DNA of 7,237 nt from an uncultured bacterium (lineage in GTDB: Bacteria > Cyanobacteriota > Vampirovibrionia > Gastranaerophilales > Gastranaerophilaceae): positions 1-7,237 of the forward strand of contig CAMHDG010000076.1 in NCBI GenBank assembly GCA_946183815.1. The letters are read 5' to 3'. The notes under the pieces were generated by a model. That model worked only from the letters and a program-made list of their open reading frames with translations. It was not told the DNA's origin and searched no databases. Numbering within the stretch: position 1 is the first letter of the stretch; each line of letters starts with the position of its first letter. A program made the translations under genes and the position numbers. Of the stretch, positions 1 through 6,747 are shown in pieces.

Positions 1-537
1 TGCTTTAAGTTTATGTTTTGTTTTTATTCCGTGTCTTATCAGGGAAACATTTTTAAGGTCAATTTTAAATTTTGGTCTTTGGCTTATTGCAAGCCCTTCA
101 GACTGCAAAAGTGCTTCCACACCTTGTTCAATTTCTGACAATGGAGTAAACTTTTTGATACTTAATGAGCGAACTTTATCTAAAATGTTTTCCAAATCTT
201 TTTTTGTAATATCGTCACTGTTTGTTTTTAGTTTTTCAAGGGTTGCAATTTCTTCCGATGTAAAGTTAACGATCTCTTTTAAAGAATAATCTGTAAACCC
301 CCAGCGTTTAAACTTCTCATGAGGATTGTAAATTTCTTCTACGGGACAAAGATCCATTACGCAATCTCTCATCCTTTCTGCTGTTCGTCTTGACTTCCCA
401 AATCTGTCCATAATATCCTGAATTGACACTCCGCCAATTCGTGACTGCATGAATATTATAAGTTCGATGATATTTCCAACTTTTGCGAGTCTGGGGCTAT
501 CTTTTGGTTCATCATCCCACGAGTAATCAATTTTCAT
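1..537 (-). CDS. WYL/YafY-type transcriptional regulator, N-terminal part (cut by window edge)
   Basis: This gene reads open from ATG at 537 to the window edge, giving 179 residues without a stop; the C-terminus lies to the left. Residues about 37-60 form a helix-turn-helix (VSIQDIMDRFGKSRRTAERM), in which the second helix is rich in Arg/Ser as expected for DNA recognition. A wing-like stretch with KRWGF follows at about 77-81, then a helical linker (FTSEEIATLEKL, about 95-106). That order is typical of YafY/DeoR-like regulators that end in a ligand-sensing WYL domain, which would lie beyond the edge, so the WYL assignment is an inference. An AGGGAG Shine-Dalgarno sits six bases before ATG. 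The gene follows the 61-residue protein by 63 bases on the same strand but has its own promoter with a dyad over the -10, so autoregulation is plausible. WYL regulators often control defence, DNA-damage or phage-related genes; its target here is not visible. Confidence 0.68.
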   Translation of the reverse strand, partial: MKIDYSWDDEPKDSPRLAKVGNIIELIIFMQSRIGGVSIQDIMDRFGKSRRTAERMRDCVMDLCPVEEIYNPHEKFKRWGFTDYSLKEIVNFTSEEIATLEKLKTNSDDITKKDLENILDKVRSLSIKKFTPLSEIEQGVEALLQSEGLAISQRPKFKIDLKNVSLIRHGIKTKHKLKA

Positions 538-560
538 TTTGCACTCCCTAATATAATTTT

Positions 561-577
561 GTATAAGTATATTATAC
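561..577. promoter_or_regulatory. Small dyad overlapping the -10 box, possible operator
   Basis: GTATAA (561-566) and TTATAC (572-577) are perfect inverted copies around a 5-base centre, and the right arm covers the -10 hexamer. A dimeric regulator bound here would block RNA polymerase, so the WYL protein could repress itself. The DNA is AT-rich and the arms are only 6 bases, so chance is a real alternative. Confidence 0.3.
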
Positions 578-599
578 TAGTCCTGACAGTTTTTTGCAA
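571..599 (-). promoter_or_regulatory. Sigma-70-type promoter of the WYL regulator
   Basis: On the minus strand there is TTGCAA (594-599), a 17-base spacer, and a perfect TATAAT (571-576). Transcription would start near 564 and give a leader of about 27 bases containing the AGGGAG ribosome site. The -35 begins directly after the stop codon of the upstream 61-residue gene, so the regulator can be expressed separately from it. Confidence 0.7.
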
Positions 600-600
600 T

Positions 601-786
601 TTATCTGAACCACCATTTTTTATTCTGTTCTTTTAGTTTTCGTATTCTCTCTCTTAAAATAATTTCGTCATTAATTTCAGGAGTATCGTCTTCAGTTGAT
701 ATTTCGTATGATTGTTCTGTATCAGAAAAAACTGTGATTCCAAAAAGTTTTATTTCTTTTTTATAACAATTTGTTGTTTTTGCCAT
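601..786 (-). CDS. Small hypothetical protein, 61 residues
   Basis: I do not recognise this protein. It starts MAKTTNCYKKE, has a short hydrophobic/beta-like patch (KLFGITVF, about residues 13-20), an acidic middle (residues about 27-43, rich in Glu/Asp/Thr), and a basic, probably helical C-terminus (RERIRKLKEQ, about 46-55) ending in WWFR. There is no signal peptide or membrane segment, so it is probably cytoplasmic. Two ATG codons lie in tandem (787-789 and 784-786). The second is preferred because the AGGAGG ribosome site is 5 bases from it but only 2 from the first. The strong ribosome site and the tight fit between the ileS terminator and the next promoter argue that it is a real gene. 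It lies just upstream of the WYL regulator on the same strand, which could mean a functional link, but nothing in the sequence proves one. Confidence 0.6.
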   Translation of the reverse strand: MAKTTNCYKKEIKLFGITVFSDTEQSYEISTEDDTPEINDEIILRERIRKLKEQNKKWWFR

Positions 787-791
787 CATAA

Positions 792-797
792 CCTCCT
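792..797 (-). promoter_or_regulatory. Perfect Shine-Dalgarno AGGAGG that decides the start of the 61-residue gene
   Basis: AGGAGG on the minus strand is followed by TT and ATGATG. The spacing is 2 bases to the first ATG and 5 to the second, so initiation at the second (784-786) is more likely. It is the strongest ribosome site in the window. Confidence 0.7.
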
Positions 798-801
798 TTT
801 A

Positions 802-835
802 ATTTTACTATATAGGGTAACTACGACAAAAACGG
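802..835 (-). promoter_or_regulatory. Weak candidate promoter for the 61-residue gene
   Basis: Two readings are possible on the minus strand. One is TTGTCG (824-829), 16 bases, TAAAAT (802-807), but its start site would fall inside the Shine-Dalgarno. The other is TATAGT (807-812) with a poor -35 near 830-835, which would leave the Shine-Dalgarno in the message. Because the ileS terminator lies directly upstream, a promoter is expected here, but neither candidate is strong. Confidence 0.3.
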
Positions 836-839
836 ACAT

Positions 840-872
840 AAAAAAGGCTCTCAATTTTGAGAGCCTTTTTTT
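840..872 (-). terminator. Intrinsic terminator after ileS
   Basis: The arms GGCTCTCA (846-853) and TGAGAGCC (858-865) form an 8-bp perfect stem with a 4-base loop. They are flanked by A6 (840-845) on one side and T7 (866-872) on the other, so the stem can extend and there is a U-tract on either strand. It begins one base after the ileS stop codon. Both neighbouring genes are on the minus strand, so minus-strand termination is the relevant use, though the structure is symmetric. Confidence 0.93.
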
Positions 873-873
873 A

Positions 874-3687
874 TTATTCATTTATTGCTTCAAAACAGTC
901 CGAGCATAGTGTTTCGTGACCTTGATGCTCACCCAGTTTCCTGAATTTCCAGCATCGTTCACATTTCTCTCCTTCTGCTTTTACTACCCAGACAGTCGTA
1001 CCTTCTTCTGTATGTTCATTTAGTACATCAGCAGGTTTTTCTTCAGTCAGGTATGCCTGTGAGGTAATAAATATGTCTGCCAAATCGTTTTGGGCAAGTT
1101 CAAGAGCCTTCTTATTGTCTGATTTTATATAAACTCCGACCTCAAGCGAACTACCAACTTTTTTGTCTGCTCTTAACGGTTCGATTGCTCTTGTGACTAC
1201 CTCTCTTGTTTTTAAGATTTTAGAAAAATCTTCTTCGAGAGCAGGATTGTTCCAACTTGCATCAGTTTTTGCCCAATTTGTGAGCAATACACTAATAACA
1301 CCATTTTTGTGCATATCAGGCATATTTTGCCAAATATCTTCTGCCTGATGTGGCATAACCGGTGCAAGTATTCTCACTAAAGTGTGTAATGTTTCGTATA
1401 AAACAGTCTGACAGGCACGTCTTGAAAGTGACTTTTTGCCTGCAGTGTATAATCTGTCTTTTACAATATCAAGATAGAATGAACTTAAATCTACTGCAGC
1501 AAAGTTTTGTAAACTTTGGAAATATTTGTAAAATTCATAATGCTCAAAGGCTTCGGTTACTTCTTCAACAAGTTTATTTAATTTATGCAGAGCAAACTTA
1601 TCTATCAATTTTAAATCTGAATACGATACATAATCAGTTTTAGGATCAAAATCAAAAATATTACCCATTAAAAATCTTGCTGTGTTTCTGGTCTTTTTAA
1701 AGATTTCAGCAAGTTGACCGACAATATTATTTCCGATTTTAATATCGTTTCTGTAATCAACAGATGCCGCCCAAAGTCTTAAGATATCAGCCCCGTAGTT
1801 TTTGATAATATCGTCAGGTCTGATATAGTTGCCTAAGGATTTTGACATTTTTCTTCCATCTTCGCCAAACACAAACCCGTGTGTAAGCACGCTTTTATAA
1901 GGTGCTTTATTTTGTGTTGCAATAGATGTAAGCAGTGAAGATTGAAACCAGCCTCTGTGTTGGTCAGAACCCTCAAGATATAAATCAACAGGTGTGTGAC
2001 CTAATTCTTCTGCTCTTTTTTCTACAACTGCTCTCCAAGATACTCCCGAATCAAACCAAACATCCATAATATCTTTTTCTTTACGGAAATGTGTTTTTCC
2101 GCATTTTGGACATTTAAAGCCTTGTGGTAATAATTCTTCGGCAGAGTATTTTACCCATGCATCAGAACTTTCTTTTTCAAACATTCTTGCTACATTTTCT
2201 ATTGTTTCGTCAGTGCAGATAACTTCTCCACAGTCCTCACAATAGAAAATAGGAATTGGAACACCCCACGCACGTTGACGTGAGATACACCAGTCGGAAC
2301 GACCGTCAACCATGTTCCCTATTCTGTTTTCACCGCTTGCAGGTATCCATTTTACCCCGTGTATAGCCTCAAGTGCTTTATCTCTGAATTTGTCAACTTT
2401 CACAAACCATTGCGGTGTTGCTCTGTAAATTACAGGGTGTTTACATCTCCAGCAGTGCGGATAACTGTGGTTGATGTCTTGTCGTTTGATTAATGACTTG
2501 TTAGCCTCTAACATTTCTATAACCATTTCGTTGCCTTTGTAATAAGGAACATCAACAAGTTCGGTAATCCCCACAATGTCAGTCCATTTTCCTGATGCGT
2601 CTAACGGAGAAAATACTTCTATTCCGTATTTACACCCAACCTCGTAGTCTTCTAACCCGTGTCCCGGTGCAGTATGTACAGCCCCCGTACCTGCATCAAG
2701 GGTTACGTGTTCCCCTAAAATAATCGGTGATTTTCTGTCAACCAACGGGTGTTGCGTTTCCATATTTTCTAAATCTTCGCCTTTGCAGGTCGCAACAACT
2801 TTTATATCATTTTCATCCCATTCAACATCGTTAAGGAAAGACTCTAACAAATCTTGTGCAACTACATAGTAATCATTCTTATATTCAAAGAAGGTGTAGT
2901 TGTAACGAGGGTGCATTGATATAGCCATATTTGAAGGAATAGTCCAAGGTGTAGTTGTCCAGATAATAGCATAGACATCTTTTCCTTGCGGATTAAAAAT
3001 TTTGCTAATATCTTCATCATCAAATTTGAAACGTACATAAATTGATGCAGAAGATATATCAGCGTATTCAACCTCTGCTTCAGCAAGAGCCGTTTCGCAA
3101 GATGCACACCAATAAACAGGTTTTAGACCTTTTTCAATATACCCCTTTTTATACATATCACCAAACACTCTTACTTGTTCAGCCTCGTATTCAGGATTGA
3201 TAGTAAGATAAGGTTCTTCCCAATTCCCTAAAACCCCTAATCTCTTAAACTCATTTTCTTGTCCTTTGAGGTTTTTATGAGCAAATTCTCTGCATTTTGC
3301 TCTTAATTCTGTTTCTGTTATTGCGTGACGACCGCCTTTGATTTTTTTTACAACGGCATTTTCAATAGGAAGTCCGTGTCCGTCATAGCCGGGAACATAC
3401 GGTGCGTAATACCCTTTTTGTGATTTGTATTTGATAAGAATATCTTTTAAAATCTTGTTTAAGGCTGTTCCTACGTGAATTTTTTCCGAACTCAAATATG
3501 GAGGTCCATCATGTAAAATGAAGGAATTTTTCTTATCACGTTGTTCAATAATTTTATTATAAATATCATTTTCTTCCCAAAACTTTTGAATTTCTAATTC
3601 TCTTACTGTTGCATTAGCCCTCATAGCAAGTGTTGTTTGAGGAAGATTAAGTGTTTTTTTGTATTCTACTTTTTCATCTGTTGTCAT
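874..3687 (-). CDS. ileS: Isoleucyl-tRNA synthetase (IleRS), 937 residues, with an altered HIGH motif
   Basis: This cytoplasmic class Ia enzyme charges tRNA-Ile with isoleucine using ATP and removes mischarged valine. The length matches the E. coli enzyme (about 938). Seen in order: the catalytic-fold start with HDGPPY (59-64) and the signature HVGT (71-74), where HIGH is usual; GYDGHGLPIE (100-109); the CP1 editing domain with WTTTPWT (243-249) and GTGAVHTAPGHG (333-344), with D347 at the expected editing aspartate; DVWFDSG (542-548); KMSKS (613-617); the helical anticodon-binding domain (about 690-850); and a C-terminal zinc knuckle C909/C912/C927/C930. Further CxxC pairs at 483/486 and 526/529 suggest a second zinc site. 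The start is ATG with a modest AAGGAT ribosome site. It lies 18 bases after the DAACS transporter, so co-transcription is likely, and it ends at a strong terminator. No T-box leader is present. The identity is certain; the Thr at position 74 is the odd point. Confidence 0.98.
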   Translation of the reverse strand: MTTDEKVEYKKTLNLPQTTLAMRANATVRELEIQKFWEENDIYNKIIEQRDKKNSFILHDGPPYLSSEKIHVGTALNKILKDILIKYKSQKGYYAPYVPGYDGHGLPIENAVVKKIKGGRHAITETELRAKCREFAHKNLKGQENEFKRLGVLGNWEEPYLTINPEYEAEQVRVFGDMYKKGYIEKGLKPVYWCASCETALAEAEVEYADISSASIYVRFKFDDEDISKIFNPQGKDVYAIIWTTTPWTIPSNMAISMHPRYNYTFFEYKNDYYVVAQDLLESFLNDVEWDENDIKVVATCKGEDLENMETQHPLVDRKSPIILGEHVTLDAGTGAVHTAPGHGLEDYEVGCKYGIEVFSPLDASGKWTDIVGITELVDVPYYKGNEMVIEMLEANKSLIKRQDINHSYPHCWRCKHPVIYRATPQWFVKVDKFRDKALEAIHGVKWIPASGENRIGNMVDGRSDWCISRQRAWGVPIPIFYCEDCGEVICTDETIENVARMFEKESSDAWVKYSAEELLPQGFKCPKCGKTHFRKEKDIMDVWFDSGVSWRAVVEKRAEELGHTPVDLYLEGSDQHRGWFQSSLLTSIATQNKAPYKSVLTHGFVFGEDGRKMSKSLGNYIRPDDIIKNYGADILRLWAASVDYRNDIKIGNNIVGQLAEIFKKTRNTARFLMGNIFDFDPKTDYVSYSDLKLIDKFALHKLNKLVEEVTEAFEHYEFYKYFQSLQNFAAVDLSSFYLDIVKDRLYTAGKKSLSRRACQTVLYETLHTLVRILAPVMPHQAEDIWQNMPDMHKNGVISVLLTNWAKTDASWNNPALEEDFSKILKTREVVTRAIEPLRADKKVGSSLEVGVYIKSDNKKALELAQNDLADIFITSQAYLTEEKPADVLNEHTEEGTTVWVVKAEGEKCERCWKFRKLGEHQGHETLCSDCFEAINE

Positions 3688-3705
3688 AGTATTATCCTTA
3701 TTATT

Positions 3706-4992
3706 CTAGTTTTCTGTATCATCTAAATATGGCTTACTTTCTAATTTTTCAGCGCTTGATGCAATATATTCATTCATTTTATTATAATCAAATTCATTTT
3801 CCCAGCGTGCAATTACAACGGTTGCAACACAGTTTCCGATTAGGTTAACGGTAGTCCTGCCCATATCTAAAAGTTGGTCTATCCCAAGCAGAATTGCCAC
3901 CCCCAGAATAGGGATTTGAAAACTTGTCAGTGTTCCTGCAAGCACGATAAGGGCAACTCGAGGAACTCCGGCAATCCCTTTACTTGTAACCATAAGAGCG
4001 AACATTATAATAAGTTGTTGTTCAATAGCAAGATGAACCCCTGCAATTTGAGCACAGAAGATAATTGCTATTGCAAGATAAAGGGTGCTTCCATCAAGGT
4101 TAAATGTATAACCTGTTGGCATAACAAAGCCTACAATAGATTTAGGAACTCCAAATTTTTCCATTATTTCCATTGCTTTTGGCAGGGCAGCCTCTGAACT
4201 TGCTGTTGTAAAGGCTAAAAGAGCAGGCTCTTCTATTGCTCGTATCAGTGACTTTAATGATATTCCTACAATCTTGCAGGCAATAAATAACACAAGTATA
4301 ACAAATATAAATAGTGCAAAATATAGCGAAAATATAATTTTTGCATAATTTTTAAGTACGGTTATACCGTTAGAACCGACTGTGTATGAAATTGCCCCAA
4401 AAATACCAATAGGTGCAAATACCATAACAAATTCAGTGAATTTAAACATTATTTGACATACAGAGTTTAACAAGTCCATAACAGGTTTTGCTTTTTTCCC
4501 TATTGTACAAATAGCAAGTGCAAAAAATATTGAGAATACAACTATCTGAAGAAGATTTCCTTCTGCCATTGCCTGAACAACACTTGTCGGGAACATGTTA
4601 GTAAAAAATTCACTAAAAGAATTGTGGCAAATAGATGAAGATACCTGTGATATTTCATCAAGGTGAGGCAGACTTGCTGTTAGTTTCGTTCCGACTCCGG
4701 GGTTAGTAAAGTTTGCAACAACTAAGCCAATACAAAGAGCAATGGTCGTAACAACCTCAAAATAAACTATCGTTTTGACTCCGACTCTTCCAATTTTTTT
4801 AACATCGCCGTGTCCTGCAATCCCAACAACAAGTGTTGCAAAAAGAAGTGGTGCAATAATCATTTTAACCATTCTTAAAAAGATAGTAGCCAATGGATGC
4901 ATTCTCACTGCAAACTCAGGAGCGACAGCCCCAACAATTATCCCCGCAACAAGTGCAATTAATATCCACAATGTTAAAATTGAATTTCTCAA
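3706..4992 (-). CDS. Cation:dicarboxylate/glutamate symporter (DAACS family, GltP/DctA/GltPh-like)
   Basis: This inner-membrane secondary transporter of 428 residues takes up acidic amino acids or C4-dicarboxylates with cations. The family hallmarks are clear: hydrophobic TM1 (about 6-25), the basic turn with PLLFATLVVGIAG (48-60), the HP1 re-entrant loop FTTASSEAALP (261-271), the TM7 motif NLDGS (298-302; NMDGT in GltPh), the HP2 loop around TSKGIAGVPR (336-345), and TM8 with D376, R379, N383 and N387. R379 aligns with GltPh R397, which holds the side-chain carboxylate of aspartate. N387 takes the place of the sodium-1 aspartate D405, as in DctA. So glutamate/aspartate versus C4-dicarboxylate, and sodium versus proton, cannot be settled. 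The start is TTG, supported by a GAGGG ribosome site 9 bases away; the first internal ATG (residue 31) would remove TM1. Stop is TAG. It leads a likely operon with ileS, an uncommon pairing whose logic is unclear. Confidence 0.93.
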   Translation of the reverse strand: MRNSILTLWILIALVAGIIVGAVAPEFAVRMHPLATIFLRMVKMIIAPLLFATLVVGIAGHGDVKKIGRVGVKTIVYFEVVTTIALCIGLVVANFTNPGVGTKLTASLPHLDEISQVSSSICHNSFSEFFTNMFPTSVVQAMAEGNLLQIVVFSIFFALAICTIGKKAKPVMDLLNSVCQIMFKFTEFVMVFAPIGIFGAISYTVGSNGITVLKNYAKIIFSLYFALFIFVILVLFIACKIVGISLKSLIRAIEEPALLAFTTASSEAALPKAMEIMEKFGVPKSIVGFVMPTGYTFNLDGSTLYLAIAIIFCAQIAGVHLAIEQQLIIMFALMVTSKGIAGVPRVALIVLAGTLTSFQIPILGVAILLGIDQLLDMGRTTVNLIGNCVATVVIARWENEFDYNKMNEYIASSAEKLESKPYLDDTEN

Positions 4993-5001
4993 AATACACT
5001 T

Positions 5002-5006
5002 CCCTC
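5002..5006 (-). promoter_or_regulatory. Ribosome site GAGGG that supports the TTG start of the DAACS transporter
   Basis: GAGGG lies 9 bases before TTG (4990-4992) on the minus strand. No ATG or GTG is available in frame nearby, so the TTG is the likely start. This may lower translation relative to an ATG start. Confidence 0.65.
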
Positions 5007-5015
5007 TTTTATAAA

Positions 5016-5043
5016 ATTATACAGTAAAAATAATGGTGTTCAA
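5016..5043 (-). promoter_or_regulatory. Promoter of the DAACS transporter-ileS operon
   Basis: On the minus strand TTGAAC (5038-5043), a 16-base spacer and a perfect TATAAT (5016-5021) fit a housekeeping promoter. The start site would fall near 5009, so the leader before TTG is only about 17 bases, too short for a riboswitch or T-box. It occupies most of the 70-base gap after the AGCS gene, where I see no terminator, so AGCS transcripts may also run into this operon. Confidence 0.72.
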
Positions 5044-5062
5044 GCACTTATTTGGGAATAAA

Positions 5063-6517
5063 TCAGTCTTTAAAAAATCCTATATTGTATCGTTTACAAT
5101 ACCTCTTTGTTTCTTTTATTACGATACCGGAGAGAGCAAATACAGCGATTAAGTTAGGTACGCATAAGAAAAGTGTAACTCCGTCAGAGAGGTTAATGAT
5201 ACTTTTAAAATTCATAGCAGAGCCTGCAATTATGCAGATACAATATATTGCCTGAAAAATTCTTGTTTTGTTTTTGCCCTCGCCAAACAGAAAAGTCCAC
5301 GCTTTCACCCCGTAATATGACCCGCAGAGCATTGTTGACAGTACAAAACAGGATACCATAATTGTCAGGATAATAGGGAAGAATGGGCAAATTGTTCCAA
5401 AAGATTTAGATGTTAATTCTATCCCTGCAAGTCCGTCAACCAGCAGGTATTGTTTAGATACAACAATAACAAAGGTTGTTGCGGCACTGACTATAACAGT
5501 ATCAACAAATGGTTGGAGCATTGATATAAAAGCCTGTGCGACAGGTTTGTTTGTGTTTACTGCTGAAAAGGCAATAGGTGCAGTTCCAAGCCCCGCCTCG
5601 TTTGCAAACATTGCTCTTCTGAAACCCCATAACAGACATGCGAATACTCCGCCTTCCACTGCCTTTGGGGAAAAGGCTTCTGTTATTATTAGTTTAATTG
5701 TTTCAGGTACGTGATGTATATTTAGTAAACACACTAAAAAGGCACTAAATATGTAGAGAGAACACATTAGAGGGGTTACTTTTGAGGTAAATTTCCCGAT
5801 TGATTTTATTCCTCCAATGATAGTGAACCATGTTATTATGGCAACAATAAGTCCTATTGCCCAGCCATTGTCATAGAAAATACTGCTTGTTCCTCCAGTG
5901 ATTTCAGTTATTTGCGAGGTCATAGCGTTTATTTGGAAAAGATTCCATCCGCCAATCATTGCAAATAAACAACATACGGCATATATATTTGCCAAGACAG
6001 GTGCATACTTTTTGAAAAAGGGCGCTCTTAACCCTTTCAAAATGTAATACATAGGTCCACCTGATACACTGCCGTCAGGGTTTGTTTGTCGGAATTTTAA
6101 CCCTAGCAGTACCTCGGAATATTTAAGCGCCATTGAGAACAGCCCTGCAATAATTATCCAGAAGATTACCCCCGGACCTCCTATTGAAACTGCTGCGGCA
6201 GAGCCTGCAATATTGCCTATCCCTGCAGATGCGGATATTGTTGCACTCAATGCCTGAAAAGAGGATACTTCCCCTTTTTTCTTTCGTTCGTATCCGTCTT
6301 TGTGTTCAAAATTCTTTGTTATTAAATCTATTGCGTGTTTAAATCCCCAAAACCCTATAAAGCGTGTTTTTATCGTAAAAAATACTGCTGCAAAAATAAG
6401 CAGAGCAACAATAAATTCTACTTTTACGTTCCCAATCATTACGTAGGAAAAAATTATTCCTGATATTTTATCGGCTATTGGTGACAATAAACTGTCAATA
6501 AGATAATCAATACTCAT
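5063..6517 (-). CDS. Sodium:alanine/amino-acid symporter (AGCS/AlsT family)
   Basis: This inner-membrane carrier of 484 residues imports small neutral amino acids (alanine, glycine or glutamine in known members) with sodium; the LeuT fold has about 10-11 membrane helices. Diagnostic stretches: GIGNIAGSAAAVSIGGPG (99-116) at the unwound substrate-binding helix and the following segment; ALKYSEVLLGLKFR (130-143); GSVSGGPMYYIL (149-160); and FRRAMFANEAGLGTAPIAFS (299-318), the best known AGCS signature. Length is usual for the family and no break is seen. The ATG start gives a normal AGCS N-terminus, but no Shine-Dalgarno precedes it and a TATAAT lies only about 12 bases upstream. Upstream DNA carries 10-base-period direct repeats, suggesting control by an OmpR-type response regulator. 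Exact substrate cannot be told from sequence; symbols such as alsT or glnT would be guesses. With the DAACS transporter it gives the cell two amino-acid/carboxylate importers side by side. Confidence 0.95.
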   Translation of the reverse strand: MSIDYLIDSLLSPIADKISGIIFSYVMIGNVKVEFIVALLIFAAVFFTIKTRFIGFWGFKHAIDLITKNFEHKDGYERKKKGEVSSFQALSATISASAGIGNIAGSAAAVSIGGPGVIFWIIIAGLFSMALKYSEVLLGLKFRQTNPDGSVSGGPMYYILKGLRAPFFKKYAPVLANIYAVCCLFAMIGGWNLFQINAMTSQITEITGGTSSIFYDNGWAIGLIVAIITWFTIIGGIKSIGKFTSKVTPLMCSLYIFSAFLVCLLNIHHVPETIKLIITEAFSPKAVEGGVFACLLWGFRRAMFANEAGLGTAPIAFSAVNTNKPVAQAFISMLQPFVDTVIVSAATTFVIVVSKQYLLVDGLAGIELTSKSFGTICPFFPIILTIMVSCFVLSTMLCGSYYGVKAWTFLFGEGKNKTRIFQAIYCICIIAGSAMNFKSIINLSDGVTLFLCVPNLIAVFALSGIVIKETKRYCKRYNIGFFKD

Positions 6518-6528
6518 ATCAATATAAT

Positions 6529-6534
6529 ATTATA
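6529..6534 (-). promoter_or_regulatory. -10 box of the AGCS gene, predicting a nearly leaderless mRNA
   Basis: TATAAT on the minus strand lies 11 bases before ATG (6515-6517). Starting about 7 bases after the -10, the transcript would have a leader of only around 5 bases. No good -35 is seen at 16-18 bases (ATAAAT at 17), which fits an activator-dependent promoter. The area is AT-rich, so the box could also be chance. Confidence 0.45.
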
Positions 6535-6569
6535 AACATGTTCTTATTTGAATTTATGCTTGCCTGATA

Positions 6570-6587
6570 TTATTAACTTTTGTTAAC
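6570..6587 (-). promoter_or_regulatory. 10-base-period direct repeat upstream of the AGCS promoter
   Basis: On the minus strand this reads GTTAACAAAAGTTAATAA: two GTTAA half-sites 10 bases apart. On the plus strand the core is TTAACTTTTG followed by TTAACTTTTC (6573-6592). It would lie about 48-65 bases before the predicted AGCS start site. OmpR/PhoB-family response regulators bind such head-to-tail repeats as dimers, so this is a candidate activator site. It matches the HLR1 pattern less well than the two other elements. Confidence 0.4.
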
Positions 6588-6633
6588 TTTTCATATTAAG
6601 AACTGTAACAATTTTTGTAATTTTGGGGTGATT

Positions 6634-6651
6634 TTGGTAAAGATTTGTAAC
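6634..6651 (-). promoter_or_regulatory. HLR1-like element, copy 1
   Basis: The minus strand reads GTTACAAATCTTTACCAA. It fits the cyanobacterial HLR1 consensus (G/T)TTACA(A/T)(A/T)-NN-(G/T)TTACA(A/T)(A/T) with one mismatch (TTACC in the second half). HLR1 is bound by the OmpR-family regulator RpaB in cyanobacteria. Whether a related regulator exists in this organism is not visible here. Confidence 0.42.
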
Positions 6652-6658
6652 AAAATTT

Positions 6659-6738
6659 GTGAATAGTGGGTGGTGAATAGTGAATAGATTTGGGTAGAAT
6701 TTAAACGAAATAAATAGTGAATTTTGAATTGTGAATAG
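6659..6738. repeat. Four copies of GTGAATAG
   Basis: Exact copies start at 6659, 6673, 6680 and 6731; the second and third overlap by one base, giving a 7-base period. A degenerate stretch (TAGTGAATTTTGAATTGTG, about 6715-6733) lies between the third and fourth. The pattern recalls the short heptamer repeats (STRR) described in cyanobacterial intergenic DNA. There are no long palindromic repeats or equal spacers, so it is not a CRISPR array. The role is unknown. Confidence 0.65.
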
Positions 6739-6747
6739 CGGGATAAA

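Noticed and set aside
712..909. Plus-strand frame of 65 codons across the ileS terminator
   Set aside because: It overlaps the 61-residue minus-strand gene and a strong terminator hairpin; its low-complexity Phe/Leu/Cys-rich product and lack of a ribosome site point to a chance frame.
1362..1643. Plus-strand frame of 93 codons inside ileS
   Set aside because: It is antisense to the conserved anticodon-binding region of IleRS, has unlikely composition and no ribosome site.
3874..4197. Plus-strand frame of 107 codons inside the DAACS transporter
   Set aside because: It is antisense to the conserved HP1/TM7/HP2 core; the Cys/His/Asn-rich product is an artefact of that coding sequence.
4993..5062. 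T-box or amino-acid riboswitch upstream of the ileS operon
   Set aside because: The predicted leader is only about 17 bases, with no specifier stem, T-box sequence or antiterminator.
5045..5062. Possible terminator after the AGCS gene (TTATT/AATAA arms)
   Set aside because: The stem is only 5 A-T pairs and no T-run follows, so it is not a credible intrinsic terminator.
6659..6738. CRISPR-like array
   Set aside because: The repeats are 8 bases, irregularly spaced and without unique spacers of equal length, and no cas gene is nearby.
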